64,000 nucleotides of DNA from JBNKHG01 sp050290225 (GTDB lineage: Bacteria > Pseudomonadota > Gammaproteobacteria > Pseudomonadales > Cellvibrionaceae), in the NCBI GenBank assembly GCA_050290225.1, contig JBNKHG010000007.1, forward strand, positions 62,001 through 126,000. The letters are read 5' to 3'. The position numbers and the translations under genes are program-made. Below, piece after piece: positions 7,946 through 15,868 of this stretch (positions are counted from its first letter, which is position 1; each line of letters starts with the position of its first letter). A model generated the notes under the pieces. That model was not told where the DNA came from and ran no database searches. It saw nothing but the letters and a program-made list of their open reading frames with translations.

Positions 7946-8929
7946 ATGTTGGACACTGGCCCGCTATTGTTTGAATCAGACTTTCCCGCTTTGCAGCGCG
8001 GGGTGCTCGACACTCTGCAGGTGAACCTGGGATATCTGTGCAATTTGAGTTGCACCCATTGTCACGTCAATGCCGGACCCAAGCGGACCGAACTGATGGG
8101 GCATGAAGAGGTGGAACTGGTATTGCAATTTATGCAACGGCAGGAGGTTCGCCACCTGGATCTGACCGGCGGGGCTCCGGAAATGAATCCCCATTTCGAA
8201 TATCTGGTAACAGAGGCGCGAAAGCTTGGTGTCGAAGTAACCGATCGCTGTAATCTCACTATTTTGCTGGAGCCCGGCTTTGAAACGATGGCCGAATTTC
8301 TGGCCGCCCAGCAGGTAACTGTTACAGCGTCCTTGCCCTGTTACTCGGAAGACAATGTCGCAGAACAGCGGGGCAAGGGGGTTTATCAGGATTCTATCGC
8401 AGCGTTGCAACGATTGAATCAACTCGGCTATGGGCGCGATCCCGGGTTGTTACTCAATCTGGTGTACAACCCCAACGGCGCCTTCCTGCCTCCGGCGCAG
8501 CAACAACTGCGGGAGGATTATCAGCGGGAGTTGCAGCGTCGTTACGGAATCGTGTTTAACGAGCTGCTCACCATCACCAATATGCCCATAAGCCGTTTCG
8601 GAAGCATGCTGTTGTCCAAAGGGATCTACGACGACTATATGGCCCTGTTGAAAGACAATTATTCGGCTGAAAACCTGGCTACAGTAATGTGCAGCTCTTT
8701 AATCAGTATCGATTGGCAGGGTTATGTCTACGATTGCGATTTTAACCAGATGCTGGGTCTGCCCCTGAGGCTCGTGTCCGGGAATGACCTGGTGGCGTCC
8801 GACAGGAAAAAGACCCATTTGCGAGAGTTGATGACGATCGATTTGCAAGACAGGCCAATCGCGGTTGCTGATCACTGCTACGGGTGCACCGCAGGGCAGG
8901 GCAGCAGTTGCGGTGGGGCCTTGACATAG
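7946..8929 (+). CDS. arsS: ArsS-type radical SAM protein (arsenosugar biosynthesis family)
   Basis: A 327-residue radical S-adenosylmethionine enzyme. The Cx3Cx2C cluster motif is at C32, C36 and C39 (LCNLSCTHCHVNAGPKR), followed by LDLTGGAPEMNP. The C-terminal DUF3641-like part ends in a cysteine-rich tail, CYGCTAGQGSSCGG, the hallmark of the ArsS/'rSAM-SeCys' family. In some relatives a cysteine here is selenocysteine; here all positions are normal codons. ArsS family members add the adenosyl moiety to dimethylarsenic on the way to arsenosugars. The gene leads a tight cluster with two sugar-transferase-like genes. No arsM methyltransferase is in the window, so the arsenic role is inferred from the family. 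Confidence 0.85.
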   Translation: MLDTGPLLFESDFPALQRGVLDTLQVNLGYLCNLSCTHCHVNAGPKRTELMGHEEVELVLQFMQRQEVRHLDLTGGAPEMNPHFEYLVTEARKLGVEVTDRCNLTILLEPGFETMAEFLAAQQVTVTASLPCYSEDNVAEQRGKGVYQDSIAALQRLNQLGYGRDPGLLLNLVYNPNGAFLPPAQQQLREDYQRELQRRYGIVFNELLTITNMPISRFGSMLLSKGIYDDYMALLKDNYSAENLATVMCSSLISIDWQGYVYDCDFNQMLGLPLRLVSGNDLVASDRKKTHLRELMTIDLQDRPIAVADHCYGCTAGQGSSCGGALT

Positions 8930-8940
8930 GCGAGTTAGCG

Positions 8941-9678
8941 ATGAAGTCGACAGCGCCGATTCAGCTCAGCGTGATTGTACCGACGCTCAATGAGTCCAGA
9001 GGGTTGGTGGAACACCTGCAGCGACTGCAGGCATTTCGTGCCTCCGGAATTGAAGTGCTGGTCGTCGATGGCGGTAGTGAGGATGGTACTGCGGATATAG
9101 CCGGTGATTGGGCGGATCAAGTGCTGCAATCACCTTCAGGGCGGGCGTTGCAGATGAATTGCGGGGCTCTGCGGGCTCGCGGGGTGTATCTATTGTTCCT
9201 GCATGCGGATACCGTGCTGCCCGAGCAATTGCCGCAGATGGTGATTGATTGGTTGCGCAGGGACGTTGCCTGGGGTTTTTTCAAGGTGCGATTGAGCGGC
9301 AATAGATGGCCGCTGCGGGTTATTGAGCGATTTATCGGTTGGCGGAGTCGGCTTACCGGAGTAAGCACAGGGGATCAGTGCCAGTTTGTGCAAAAGCGGA
9401 TTTTTGAGCAGGTAGGTGGTTTCCCCGAATTGCCGCTGATGGAGGATGTGGCCTTAAGCAAGCGTTTGAGAAAGCTGGCATGGCCGCGGGTGGAAGCGAC
9501 GCCGGTCATTACCTCCAGCCGTCGTTGGGAGCGCGCCGGAATTGTGAGGACGGTGTTGCTGATGTGGGGGTTGCGCCTGGCGTATTTTGGGGGTGTCAGC
9601 CCGGGGCGGTTGGCTGTAGCCTACTATCCCACGCGTCGAGCTGAGCGTGGCGGGCAAAAAGCGGCGCACGAGTTGTGA
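8941..9678 (+). CDS. Family 2 glycosyltransferase (TIGR04283-type, ArsS-associated)
   Basis: A 245-residue GT-A fold transferase. It begins with IQLSVIVPTLNES, then VLVVDGGSEDGT holds the nucleotide-sugar binding DGGSxD, and LLFLHADTVLP carries the metal-binding DxD-like site. FPELPLMEDVALSKRLRKL is the ED-containing acceptor motif. This subfamily is regularly encoded beside ArsS-type radical SAM genes. The ATG at 8941 is preferred over an upstream GTG because it follows GGCGAGTTAGCG and starts just before the first beta strand. It lies 11 bp after arsS and its stop overlaps the next start by 4 bp, indicating a translationally coupled operon. Confidence 0.85.
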   Translation: MKSTAPIQLSVIVPTLNESRGLVEHLQRLQAFRASGIEVLVVDGGSEDGTADIAGDWADQVLQSPSGRALQMNCGALRARGVYLLFLHADTVLPEQLPQMVIDWLRRDVAWGFFKVRLSGNRWPLRVIERFIGWRSRLTGVSTGDQCQFVQKRIFEQVGGFPELPLMEDVALSKRLRKLAWPRVEATPVITSSRRWERAGIVRTVLLMWGLRLAYFGGVSPGRLAVAYYPTRRAERGGQKAAHEL

Positions 9679-10316
9679 ATCGCTACGCTTTTCCCCATTA
9701 CCGACTCTTGCAGTTTGCCAAAGCACCCCGCCTGGGAAAGGTGAAAACGCGTTTGTTGCCAAGGCTGTCGGAGGCGGCGTGTGTGGCCCTGCACTGCGAT
9801 TTGACCCGGGAAGTGTTTTCGCGGGTCAGGTGTGCGCAGTTGTGTCCCCAGGAGCTTTGGGTGGGGGATTGCCCGGGGCACGCGCTGTTTTCCGAGCTGG
9901 TCGCGGGCACCAATGTACCGGTGCGTCAACAGACGACAGGTGATCTGGGAAGGCGCATGTCAGTGGCTGTGGAGGAGACCCTTGTGCAACCGGGGGTGGA
10001 GGGGGTTATTCTGATCGGGAGTGACTGTCCATTTATCGATGCGTCCTATCTGTCGGATGCGCTGCGTCGTTTGGCGGCAGGCGCGACTGCCGTTATGGGG
10101 CCAGCCACCGACGGTGGTTATGTGCTCTTGGGGGTAAAGTGCTTCGACGTGTCGCTGTTCGAGGGAATTGAATGGGGAGCCGGGCGCGTGGGGGCACAAA
10201 CGCGGGAAGCTTTGACAAGGCTGGGTTGGTACTGGGAATTGCTTCCGACGCTATCCGATATCGATCGACCCGAAGACCTGGAACTCTTGCCAGAACACTT
10301 AAAGCCGCCTCCCTGA
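9675..10316 (+). CDS. TIGR04282/DUF2064 glycosyltransferase-like enzyme (ArsS-associated)
   Basis: A 213-residue nucleotidyl/glycosyl-transferase-like protein of the DUF2064 family. It has LLQFAKAPRLGKVKTRLLPRL at the N-terminus, close to the CofC/MobA-type nucleotide-binding start. VILIGSDCPFIDASYL is the family's GSDCP motif, followed by GPATDGGYVLLGV. It is the usual third member of ArsS-type clusters. The start is GTG, overlapping the previous stop (GTGA). It is the last gene of the cluster and converges on flgN. The exact reaction is not known to me; a sugar-nucleotide role is inferred from the fold. Confidence 0.82.
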   Translation: MNRYAFPHYRLLQFAKAPRLGKVKTRLLPRLSEAACVALHCDLTREVFSRVRCAQLCPQELWVGDCPGHALFSELVAGTNVPVRQQTTGDLGRRMSVAVEETLVQPGVEGVILIGSDCPFIDASYLSDALRRLAAGATAVMGPATDGGYVLLGVKCFDVSLFEGIEWGAGRVGAQTREALTRLGWYWELLPTLSDIDRPEDLELLPEHLKPPP

Positions 10317-10329
10317 TCCGGGCTTTAAA

Positions 10330-10824
10330 TCAGACTTCGATAAACTGGTGGTTTCCGGTGGTGACCTGGCGTCCGCCTTTCTGATTGTAGAGTTCGGGTG
10401 TTTCTACCTGGCCGCGCACAATACTCAACAGGCGACCAAAAATTTGACGGCTGCGGCCGATCATCTTGCCGTTGACCTGGTTGGCCTCCTGACATTCTGC
10501 AAAGGCTTCCTGCAAACTGCGCCAGAGTTGCTGCAGTTGCGGGTTTTCGGCATTTTTGATCAGCTGTTCCCAGGCTGCTTTGGTTATAGGCTGCTCCAGT
10601 GTGCTGAGCAGGCGTTCGCGTTTTTGTCGGTTGGCGTCCAAAAGGTTCAGGCGCCGGTTTTTTTCTTCAATCAGGTGGGATTGCTGTTGGTAATCGCGAC
10701 CTTTCAGGGCCTCGCGCTCCTGCAACAGGAGTTCGTTCAATTCGCGAACCGTTTGAAGGTCCTGTTGCAACAGGCTTTCAATGGCGCGCTGGTACTGGGG
10801 ATCGAGGGGGCTGCTTGCTGGCAT
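10330..10824 (-). CDS. flgN: Flagellar export chaperone FlgN
   Basis: A 164-residue, mostly helical FlgN-family protein that chaperones the hook-filament junction proteins FlgK and FlgL in the cytoplasm. Visible are a long glutamine- and leucine-rich coiled coil (ALKGRDYQQQSHLIEEKNRR) and the C-terminal family segment NQVNGKMIGRSRQIFGRLLS followed by ETPELYNQKG. The ATG at 10824 is chosen over a GTG at 10842 because AGGTG lies 5 bp before it. It is downstream of flgM on the same strand, the usual flgM-flgN order. Confidence 0.9.
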   Translation of the reverse strand: MPASSPLDPQYQRAIESLLQQDLQTVRELNELLLQEREALKGRDYQQQSHLIEEKNRRLNLLDANRQKRERLLSTLEQPITKAAWEQLIKNAENPQLQQLWRSLQEAFAECQEANQVNGKMIGRSRQIFGRLLSIVRGQVETPELYNQKGGRQVTTGNHQFIEV

Positions 10825-10994
10825 AGAGCACCTATTTGTCACTGGTAGTCACTAGTTGTGGTATCTCAGTCTTTCGATAGTCCGGTGGCGACCAGATCTG
10901 AGGTCGGGTTGCCTGGGTTTTGTCGTTTCGCTTTGCCGTGTCTGCAGTTGGGAATGATGGCGGTCGCGAAAAAGGACTTCATTGACGGTTCAAT

Positions 10995-11306
10995 TTAGGC
11001 GAGCAGATCGTCCTGGTCGAGCATTCGACCGGCAATGCGCTCGGCATTGATCTCATAGGTGCCGTTCTCAATGGCCTGCCTGATGGCGGCGATCCGGTCG
11101 CTGTCGACGTCGCTGGCAGCGTTGATTTTGGCTTCCAGGCGCGCCAGGATCTGGGCCTCGCTGCTGAGTGAGACACTGTCCGTCCCGCTCTGGCCTGCGG
11201 AGTTGCCGGTTGTGCTGTGATCGCTGTTGTGACCGACGCCGGTGCTGCCTTTGCTTCGGAAGCTACCTGAATTGGCGGTAACGCCGTTATTTGTGTCAAT
11301 AACCAT
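10995..11306 (-). CDS. flgM: Anti-sigma-28 factor FlgM
   Basis: A 103-residue FlgM. It holds sigma-28 inactive until the hook is complete and is then secreted. The N-terminal half is serine/glycine/asparagine rich and disordered, as expected for export. The C-terminal sigma-binding part starts near SVSLSSEAQILARLEAKI and ends with SDRIAAIRQAIENGTYEIN and AGRMLDQD. The ATG at 11306 is preferred over that at 11315: an AGGGA is 9 bp before it but directly abuts the upstream ATG. It is expressed from a consensus sigma-28 promoter about 175 bp upstream, so FlgM should be produced in the late class, a known feedback arrangement. Confidence 0.93.
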   Translation of the reverse strand: MVIDTNNGVTANSGSFRSKGSTGVGHNSDHSTTGNSAGQSGTDSVSLSSEAQILARLEAKINAASDVDSDRIAAIRQAIENGTYEINAERIAGRMLDQDDLLA

Positions 11307-11379
11307 GCTTATCATTCCCTAGGTTTCATACCCCACTTGGCGGCTGCAAATCCTTAAGCTGCCAGTGTATCTATACTCT

Positions 11380-11421
11380 GTGACTATCTATCTAAGTGAC
11401 TATCTATCTAAGTGACTATCA
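11380..11421. repeat. Tandem 16-bp repeat in the flgM leader
   Basis: GTGACTATCTATCTAA occurs at 11380-11395 and 11396-11411 with a third partial copy (GTGACTATCA) from 11412. A related TGACCTATATGACTATC follows. It lies between the sigma-28 promoter and flgM. Confidence 0.85.
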
Positions 11422-11481
11422 ATGTGACCTATATGACTATCGAGACTGGCCTCAACCTGAAGACCAAGTGCCTCACCGTGG

Positions 11482-11508
11482 TTATCGGCAATCCGATGAT
11501 TGCCTTTA
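11482..11508 (-). promoter_or_regulatory. Consensus sigma-28 (FliA) promoter for flgM-flgN
   Basis: Read on the minus strand this is TAAA, a 15-bp spacer, then GCCGATAA: an exact match to the sigma-28 consensus. It faces flgM. The start of transcription would fall near 11475, leaving a leader of about 165 nt that contains the tandem repeat. Confidence 0.88.
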
Positions 11509-11639
11509 ATAAAAACCGCGAATATTTAGCTGTCCGTCCTTCGGCTTCCCCGGCTTATGCTTCCCGCCTTGGCGCGATGGCGGAGTATAACGGCCGTTTC
11601 GGGCTCGTCAAATTCGCTATTCACCCTGATTGGCCTGAC

Positions 11640-12350
11640 TTAAGGGCTGACCAGGGCTCGGCCGGGGCCTGTAACCCGGGCCTTGATAATGCGTTCCGAA
11701 TCACTGTTGCGTACCCGGATTTGCTGGCCTACACGGCCATCGGTGAGCGCCACACCGGAAGACGCCACGGCCACAGCACCAAATCTTGCTTCTATAGCGA
11801 CCTCGTCGCCACGATTTATCACCGTCGGCTCGGTGATATGGGCCAGGCGAATAACTTCACCGGGGTTGAGGGCACGCTTGAGTTCCTTTCCGGGAAGGCG
11901 ATCTTTTTCCCGGATAAAACCAGAGGAAAGCTGGCTGATATTGCGGGAAACCATACGAATATCCCCCTCCTGCAACTGCTGGCCGCGCTTTAGACTGCGG
12001 GCGGCAACGGCGACTTCCGTGGTAATCGCTATTGTGGCAGTGACATAGATTCCCCAGGCGTTGTTGCCCTGGCAGCGTATTTTTACTGTCGCACGACCGT
12101 TACGACTGCCCTGACCGTGCAGCTCTGGCGTCAAAGCTTTGTCGCATTTCGCCAGGCGAAGTCGAGTGTCCGGTTTGTTGACGCTGACTTCCACCTGTTG
12201 TTGTGGCGAATGGTTGTCGTAGTAGGATTGCAGGAAACTTTCCGCCGCCCGCTGAATGTCTTCAACGGACTCGTATTCTCCGGCCTGGCTCGCAGTGGCG
12301 GAAAAGGCCAAGAAAAAGGCGAAAATTAGGCTAATAAGTCTTATCATCAT
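11640..12350 (-). CDS. flgA: Flagellar P-ring chaperone FlgA
   Basis: A periplasmic chaperone needed for assembly of the FlgI P-ring around the rod. From the chosen ATG the protein has 236 residues and begins with a clear signal peptide (MMIRLISLIFAFFLAFSATASQA, cleavage after ASQA). The SAF domain contains AARSLKRGQQLQEGDIRMV. The C-terminal part has PGEVIRLAHI, VINRGDEVAIEA and the final IKARVTGPGRALV. Two upstream ATGs in frame (12419, 12395) would bury the signal peptide and have no better ribosome binding site, so 12350 is preferred. It is monocistronic and divergent from cheV, as in Pseudomonas. Confidence 0.88.
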   Translation of the reverse strand: MMIRLISLIFAFFLAFSATASQAGEYESVEDIQRAAESFLQSYYDNHSPQQQVEVSVNKPDTRLRLAKCDKALTPELHGQGSRNGRATVKIRCQGNNAWGIYVTATIAITTEVAVAARSLKRGQQLQEGDIRMVSRNISQLSSGFIREKDRLPGKELKRALNPGEVIRLAHITEPTVINRGDEVAIEARFGAVAVASSGVALTDGRVGQQIRVRNSDSERIIKARVTGPGRALVSP

Positions 12351-12444
12351 TATTCGCAAAAGCCGAGATCCTGATTCGGTAATCGGGGCGTTCATGGCAC
12401 ATGTGCCGCTTAAGGACACCTGTCTACTGGCAGCCTGTGATTAC

Positions 12445-12471
12445 TAAAGAGTGACGGAAATTAGCCGTTAT
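12445..12471 (+). promoter_or_regulatory. Sigma-28-like promoter towards cheV
   Basis: TAAA, a 15-bp spacer, then GCCGTTAT (six of eight bases of GCCGATAA). It is oriented towards cheV, whose ATG is about 200 bp downstream. The match is weaker than the flgM site. Confidence 0.5.
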
Positions 12472-12512
12472 ACTCCAATGAAGTCTGGAACTTGCAAACT
12501 ATGTGCCTATAA

Positions 12513-12587
12513 TTGCCAAAAGCTGATGGACTTGCCAAAAGCTGATGGACTTGCCAAAAGCTGATGGACTTGCCAAAAGCCGATGGA
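12513..12587. repeat. Four-copy 19-bp tandem repeat upstream of cheV
   Basis: TTGCCAAAAGCTGATGGAC repeats at 12513, 12532 and 12551. A fourth copy (12570-12587) has C for T in the middle and a changed last base. The array ends 82 bp before the cheV start. Confidence 0.92.
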
Positions 12588-12669
12588 AATGTGCGAGACC
12601 CTGGCCGACAGCGGGGAAGGGCGCTCACTTCGCCCGGATCTGTATCCCGGGCAACAGAGAGGACGATAG

Positions 12670-13620
12670 ATGGCTGGAGTATTGGATAGTGTTAACCAGC
12701 GCACGCAACTGGTTGGGCAGAACCGTCTGGAATTGCTGCTCTTCCGCCTGAATGGGGACCAGCTTTATGGCATCAATGTGTTTAAGGTCAAGGAAGTCCT
12801 GCAGTGCCCCCATTTGAATGAAATACCCAATCGCAATCCCGTGGTACGCGGCGTGGCCCATATTCGCGGCGGAACCATATCCATAATGGATATGAGTATG
12901 GCCACCGGACACCGGGGGTTGGTGGATCTCGAGAACGCGTTTGTCATTATCACTGAATACAATCGTACAACCCAGGGCTTTCTGGTTCGCTCCGTCGAGC
13001 GAATCGTCAACATGAACTGGGAGGATATTCACCCACCACCCCGGGGAGCCGGCAAAGAGAACTATCTCACAGCGGTTACCGAGGTTGAGGGTAAACTGGT
13101 TGAAATTATCGATGTAGAAAAAATTCTTGCTGAGGTCAATCCCATCGTAGAGGAAGTCAGTGAGGGTATTATCGAAGACGGCATTGCCGAACGCGCGGTT
13201 CAAAAACATGTTTTGATCGTGGATGACTCCACCATTGCCCGCAAGCAGATTCAGCGCGTGGTCGAGGGGATGGGCATTAAAACCACGCTGAAAAAGGATG
13301 GTCGCGAGGCGATCGAATACTTGTACTCGCTCCTGGAGGAAGGCAAGGATCCCTATTCGGAATTGATCCTCATTATCTCGGATATTGAGATGCCGGAGAA
13401 GGACGGCTATACCTTTACCGCGGAGGTCCGGGCGAATCCGAAACTGCATGACCTGTATATCGTGCTTCACACGTCCCTCAGCGGTGTATTTAACGAAGCT
13501 ATGGTAAAAAAGGTGGGCGCAGACGATTTTCTGGCCAAATTTCACCCCGACGAGTTGGCTCAGCGGGTCAATGACCGAATCATTGCCATGACCGGGGAAA
13601 GCATGGTGGAGCAGACCTAA
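12670..13620 (+). CDS. cheV: Chemotaxis coupling protein CheV (CheW + receiver)
   Basis: A 316-residue CheW-receiver fusion. The CheW-like domain (about 18-165) contains LLLFRLNGDQLYGINVFKVK, VRGVAHIRGGTISIMDM and LVRSVERIVNM. The C-terminal receiver (about 178-305) has VDDS at the N-terminal acid pocket, the phosphoacceptor Asp238 in ISDIEMPEKDGY, a Thr/Ser switch (LHTSLSG) and the conserved lysine in DFLAKF. CheV couples receptors to CheA, and phosphorylation of its receiver is thought to tune adaptation. It precedes cheR by 104 bp, the standard order before flgB. The start follows AGAGAGGACGATAG. Confidence 0.95.
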   Translation: MAGVLDSVNQRTQLVGQNRLELLLFRLNGDQLYGINVFKVKEVLQCPHLNEIPNRNPVVRGVAHIRGGTISIMDMSMATGHRGLVDLENAFVIITEYNRTTQGFLVRSVERIVNMNWEDIHPPPRGAGKENYLTAVTEVEGKLVEIIDVEKILAEVNPIVEEVSEGIIEDGIAERAVQKHVLIVDDSTIARKQIQRVVEGMGIKTTLKKDGREAIEYLYSLLEEGKDPYSELILIISDIEMPEKDGYTFTAEVRANPKLHDLYIVLHTSLSGVFNEAMVKKVGADDFLAKFHPDELAQRVNDRIIAMTGESMVEQT

Positions 13621-13724
13621 CCCTTAAAAAACCTCGCCCTCAGGCGTGGGGTTGATCCCTGCGAGTGGTGTAGAGAGGAGCGGAGACGGGATATTGGTGA
13701 TCAGGGTTCAGGAACAGTGTATAT

Positions 13725-14597
13725 ATGGTCAGAGAAGTTTTAGGCCAAAACAGCGGTGGGAAAACGGGCAGTGCAAGTCTAAGTCCCGAAGATTTTGACC
13801 AGTTTCGCCAGTTTTTACAGGAAACCTGTGGAATTTTTCTGGGGGAAAACAAGCAGTATCTGGTCACGACCCGAGTTCGGCGAATACTGGAGGCACAGGG
13901 AATTGCCTCTTTGGGTGAACTGATGACGCTGTTGCGTCGCGGGCGTCAGGGCAAATTGCGTCAGGAAATCATTGACGCCATGACCACCAACGAAACCTTT
14001 TGGTTTCGGGATATTTACCCTTTCGAATACCTGAGAAAAAACCTCTTGCCCGAACAGATGCGGCAGGGGCGAGGGACGCTGCGTATTTGGTCGGCGGCCT
14101 GTTCCTCGGGGCAGGAACCTTACTCCATCAGTATGGCGGTTGAAGAATATCGACGCTCGGCGGCCGGCATTTTGCCTCGACCGGTCGATATCGTCGCCAC
14201 GGACCTGTCTTCCGGGATTCTCGGCCAGGCCCGCCGTGGCGAATACGACAAAATGTCAGTGATGCGAGGGTTGTCGCCGGAGCGTCTTGAAGCCTTCTTT
14301 GACAAGCAGGCTGACGATTACTGGCGAGTAAAGCCCGCGGTGCGGGATCGTGTCGATTTTCGTTCTTTGAACCTGATAGACTCCTACGCCGGACTGGGTA
14401 AGTTTGATATGGTCTTTTGCCGCAATGTATTAATCTATTTCTCTGCCGATCTCAAGCGCGATATATTGCGCCGTATTCACGCCGTATTGAAACCTGGTGG
14501 TGTCCTGTTCCTGGGCTCTTCAGAGGGGTTGGCCGGGGTGTCCGATCTGTTTCAGATGGTGAACTGCAATCCGGGCATCATGTACCTGTCCCGCTGA
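13725..14597 (+). CDS. cheR: Chemotaxis protein methyltransferase CheR
   Basis: A 290-residue S-adenosylmethionine-dependent methyltransferase that methylates glutamates on chemoreceptors. The N-terminal helical domain has FDQFRQFLQETCGIFLGENK and MTTNETFWFRD. The Rossmann domain has RIWSAACSSGQEPYSISM (SAM motif I), VDIVATDLSSGIL, and FDMVFCRNVLIYF, with GGVLFLGSSEGL at the end. No CheB partner is in the window. It has no pentapeptide-binding insertion that I can recognise. It lies between cheV and the flgB operon. Confidence 0.95.
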   Translation: MVREVLGQNSGGKTGSASLSPEDFDQFRQFLQETCGIFLGENKQYLVTTRVRRILEAQGIASLGELMTLLRRGRQGKLRQEIIDAMTTNETFWFRDIYPFEYLRKNLLPEQMRQGRGTLRIWSAACSSGQEPYSISMAVEEYRRSAAGILPRPVDIVATDLSSGILGQARRGEYDKMSVMRGLSPERLEAFFDKQADDYWRVKPAVRDRVDFRSLNLIDSYAGLGKFDMVFCRNVLIYFSADLKRDILRRIHAVLKPGGVLFLGSSEGLAGVSDLFQMVNCNPGIMYLSR

Positions 14598-14920
14598 TAA
14601 TTCTGTGATACCGCTGGCCGGACCTCCGGTACGGGAAGCGGTGCTCCTATCATAAACATCCCACTCACTCCGTCCCATGCGGACTACCGTTGTCCTGGCT
14701 TGCGGAGGGCAATAGCCTTTGCCGCAGTTGCCGGAAGCGGGGGTAAGTCATTGCCGCTTGCCGCTTTTCCGGTGCTCCAGCGATCTGCTGCATTTTTAGA
14801 ATTCTCAATAAAAACAATAAGTTAAGTGCATTCTTTATTCTTGGCATAGCCATTGCTAAATGTTTACACAGGCAACGTGCTTGCACGGTATCCAACAAAG
14901 CCAGCAACCGGAAAACCGCG
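14598..14920. other. cheR-flgB intergenic region
   Basis: 323 bp. It holds an ACCGCT/AGCGGT hairpin (14610-14642, no T run) after cheR, a short TTGCCGCTTGCCGCTT relic of the heptamer repeat near 14750-14765, and the flgB sigma-54 promoter. Confidence 0.6.
14842..14857 (+). promoter_or_regulatory. Sigma-54 promoter of the flgB operon
   Basis: TGGCAT-AGCCA-TTGCT matches the -24/-12 consensus with GG and GC separated by 10 bp. It ends 63 bp before flgB. Three other sites in this window share the TGGCAT-N5-TTGC form, which supports it. FleQ and/or FleR would be the activator (inference). Confidence 0.82.
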
Positions 14921-15325
14921 ATGGCCATTAACTTTGAAGCAGCTCTGGGAATTCACGAATCGGCGTTGAAATTGCGTACCAAACGCGCGGAAGTGCTGGC
15001 CAATAATCTGGCCAACGCTGATACCCCGAACTACAAGGCGCGAGATCTCGATTTCAAGGCCCTGCTGAAGGGACAAATGCAATCAAGTGGTACCGGCATA
15101 ACGATGGCTGTCACTAACGAAGGGCATCGCCAGGGTAACGGTTTGTCAGGGCGGGATGACAATCTTCTGTACCGGACGCCACAGCAACCCTCCATTGACG
15201 GAAATACGGTGGAGGAGCATGTGGAACACGGTGAATACATGAAAAACGCCCTGGCGTTTCAGGCAAGCTTCACCTTCCTGAACGGCAAGTTCAAGGGATT
15301 GCAAACCGCAATACGTGGTGAGTAA
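14921..15325 (+). CDS. flgB: Flagellar proximal rod protein FlgB
   Basis: A 134-residue rod subunit at the base of the flagellar axial structure. The N-terminal helix with the signature RTKRAEVLANNLANADTPNYKAR is present (here split: EVLANNLANADTPNY), and the C-terminal helix is EYMKNALAFQASFTFLNGKF. Length is normal. It is the first gene of a rightward series flgBCDEFGHIJKL and lies just after the sigma-54 promoter. Confidence 0.95.
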   Translation: MAINFEAALGIHESALKLRTKRAEVLANNLANADTPNYKARDLDFKALLKGQMQSSGTGITMAVTNEGHRQGNGLSGRDDNLLYRTPQQPSIDGNTVEEHVEHGEYMKNALAFQASFTFLNGKFKGLQTAIRGE

Positions 15326-15354
15326 CGAAACATCAGAGTGGTAGGAAGGCAGTT

Positions 15355-15801
15355 ATGGGATTGAGTACAGTATTTGATGTGGCCGCCACCGGTATGAATG
15401 CGCAGACCGTGCGTATCAATACCACCGCCAGTAACCTAGCCAATGCCCAGTCGGCGAGCAGCAGTGTCGACAGTGTCTATCGCGCACGCCACCCGGTATT
15501 CGCGGCTCTGCACCAGGCGGAGATTAACAGGATGGCAGGCGGAGACCCTTTTGCGCCTTCCTCCGATGAAAGCACCGGCGTTCAGGTGATGGGTATTGTC
15601 GAGAGTGATGCGCCGCTACAGCGTCGCTATGAACCCCATCATCCACAGGCCGATGAAGAGGGTTACGTGTTTTATCCCAACGTTAATGTGATGGAGGAGA
15701 TGACCGATATGATTTCCGCCTCGCGCTCCTTCCAGGTCAACGTCGAAACCATGAATGCCGCCAAGACTATGATGCAGCGGGTGTTAACGTTGGGGCAGTA
15801 A
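15355..15801 (+). CDS. flgC: Flagellar proximal rod protein FlgC
   Basis: A 148-residue rod protein. The N-terminus has FDVAATGMNAQTVRINTTAS and NLANAQS, equivalent to the rod signature ANNLANA. The middle has GYVFYPNVNVMEEMTDMIS, and the C-terminal helix has SFQVNVETMNAAKTMMQRVL. It starts 29 bp after flgB behind GGTAGGAAGGCAGTT, a good ribosome binding site. Confidence 0.95.
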   Translation: MGLSTVFDVAATGMNAQTVRINTTASNLANAQSASSSVDSVYRARHPVFAALHQAEINRMAGGDPFAPSSDESTGVQVMGIVESDAPLQRRYEPHHPQADEEGYVFYPNVNVMEEMTDMISASRSFQVNVETMNAAKTMMQRVLTLGQ

Positions 15802-15868
15802 GGTTTGTGAGTGACCCTCAGGTTTATGGGTAAATAGTCAGGCGACGTGAAAGACAGGTGCTGAAGCC

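Larger units (their letters stand above)
11307..11639. other. flgA-flgM intergenic region
   Basis: 333 bp without a gene. It holds the flgM sigma-28 promoter, the 16-bp tandem repeat and nothing else recognisable. A plus-strand frame that opens here runs antisense into flgA and looks spurious. Confidence 0.7.
12351..12669. other. flgA-cheV divergent intergenic region
   Basis: 319 bp upstream of both genes. It contains a sigma-28-like promoter towards cheV and a four-copy 19-bp tandem repeat. No promoter for flgA was recognised. Confidence 0.6.

Noticed and set aside
8884..8940. Upstream GTG start for the family 2 glycosyltransferase
   Set aside because: It would overlap the cysteine-rich end of arsS by 46 bp and adds residues not expected before the first beta strand.
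12513..12587. Possible CRISPR array at the 19-bp repeats before cheV
   Set aside because: The units are directly adjacent with no spacers and no cas genes are nearby.
12625..13545. A 306-codon minus-strand frame opposite cheV
   Set aside because: Antisense to a complete CheV with intact CheW and receiver motifs; no support of its own.
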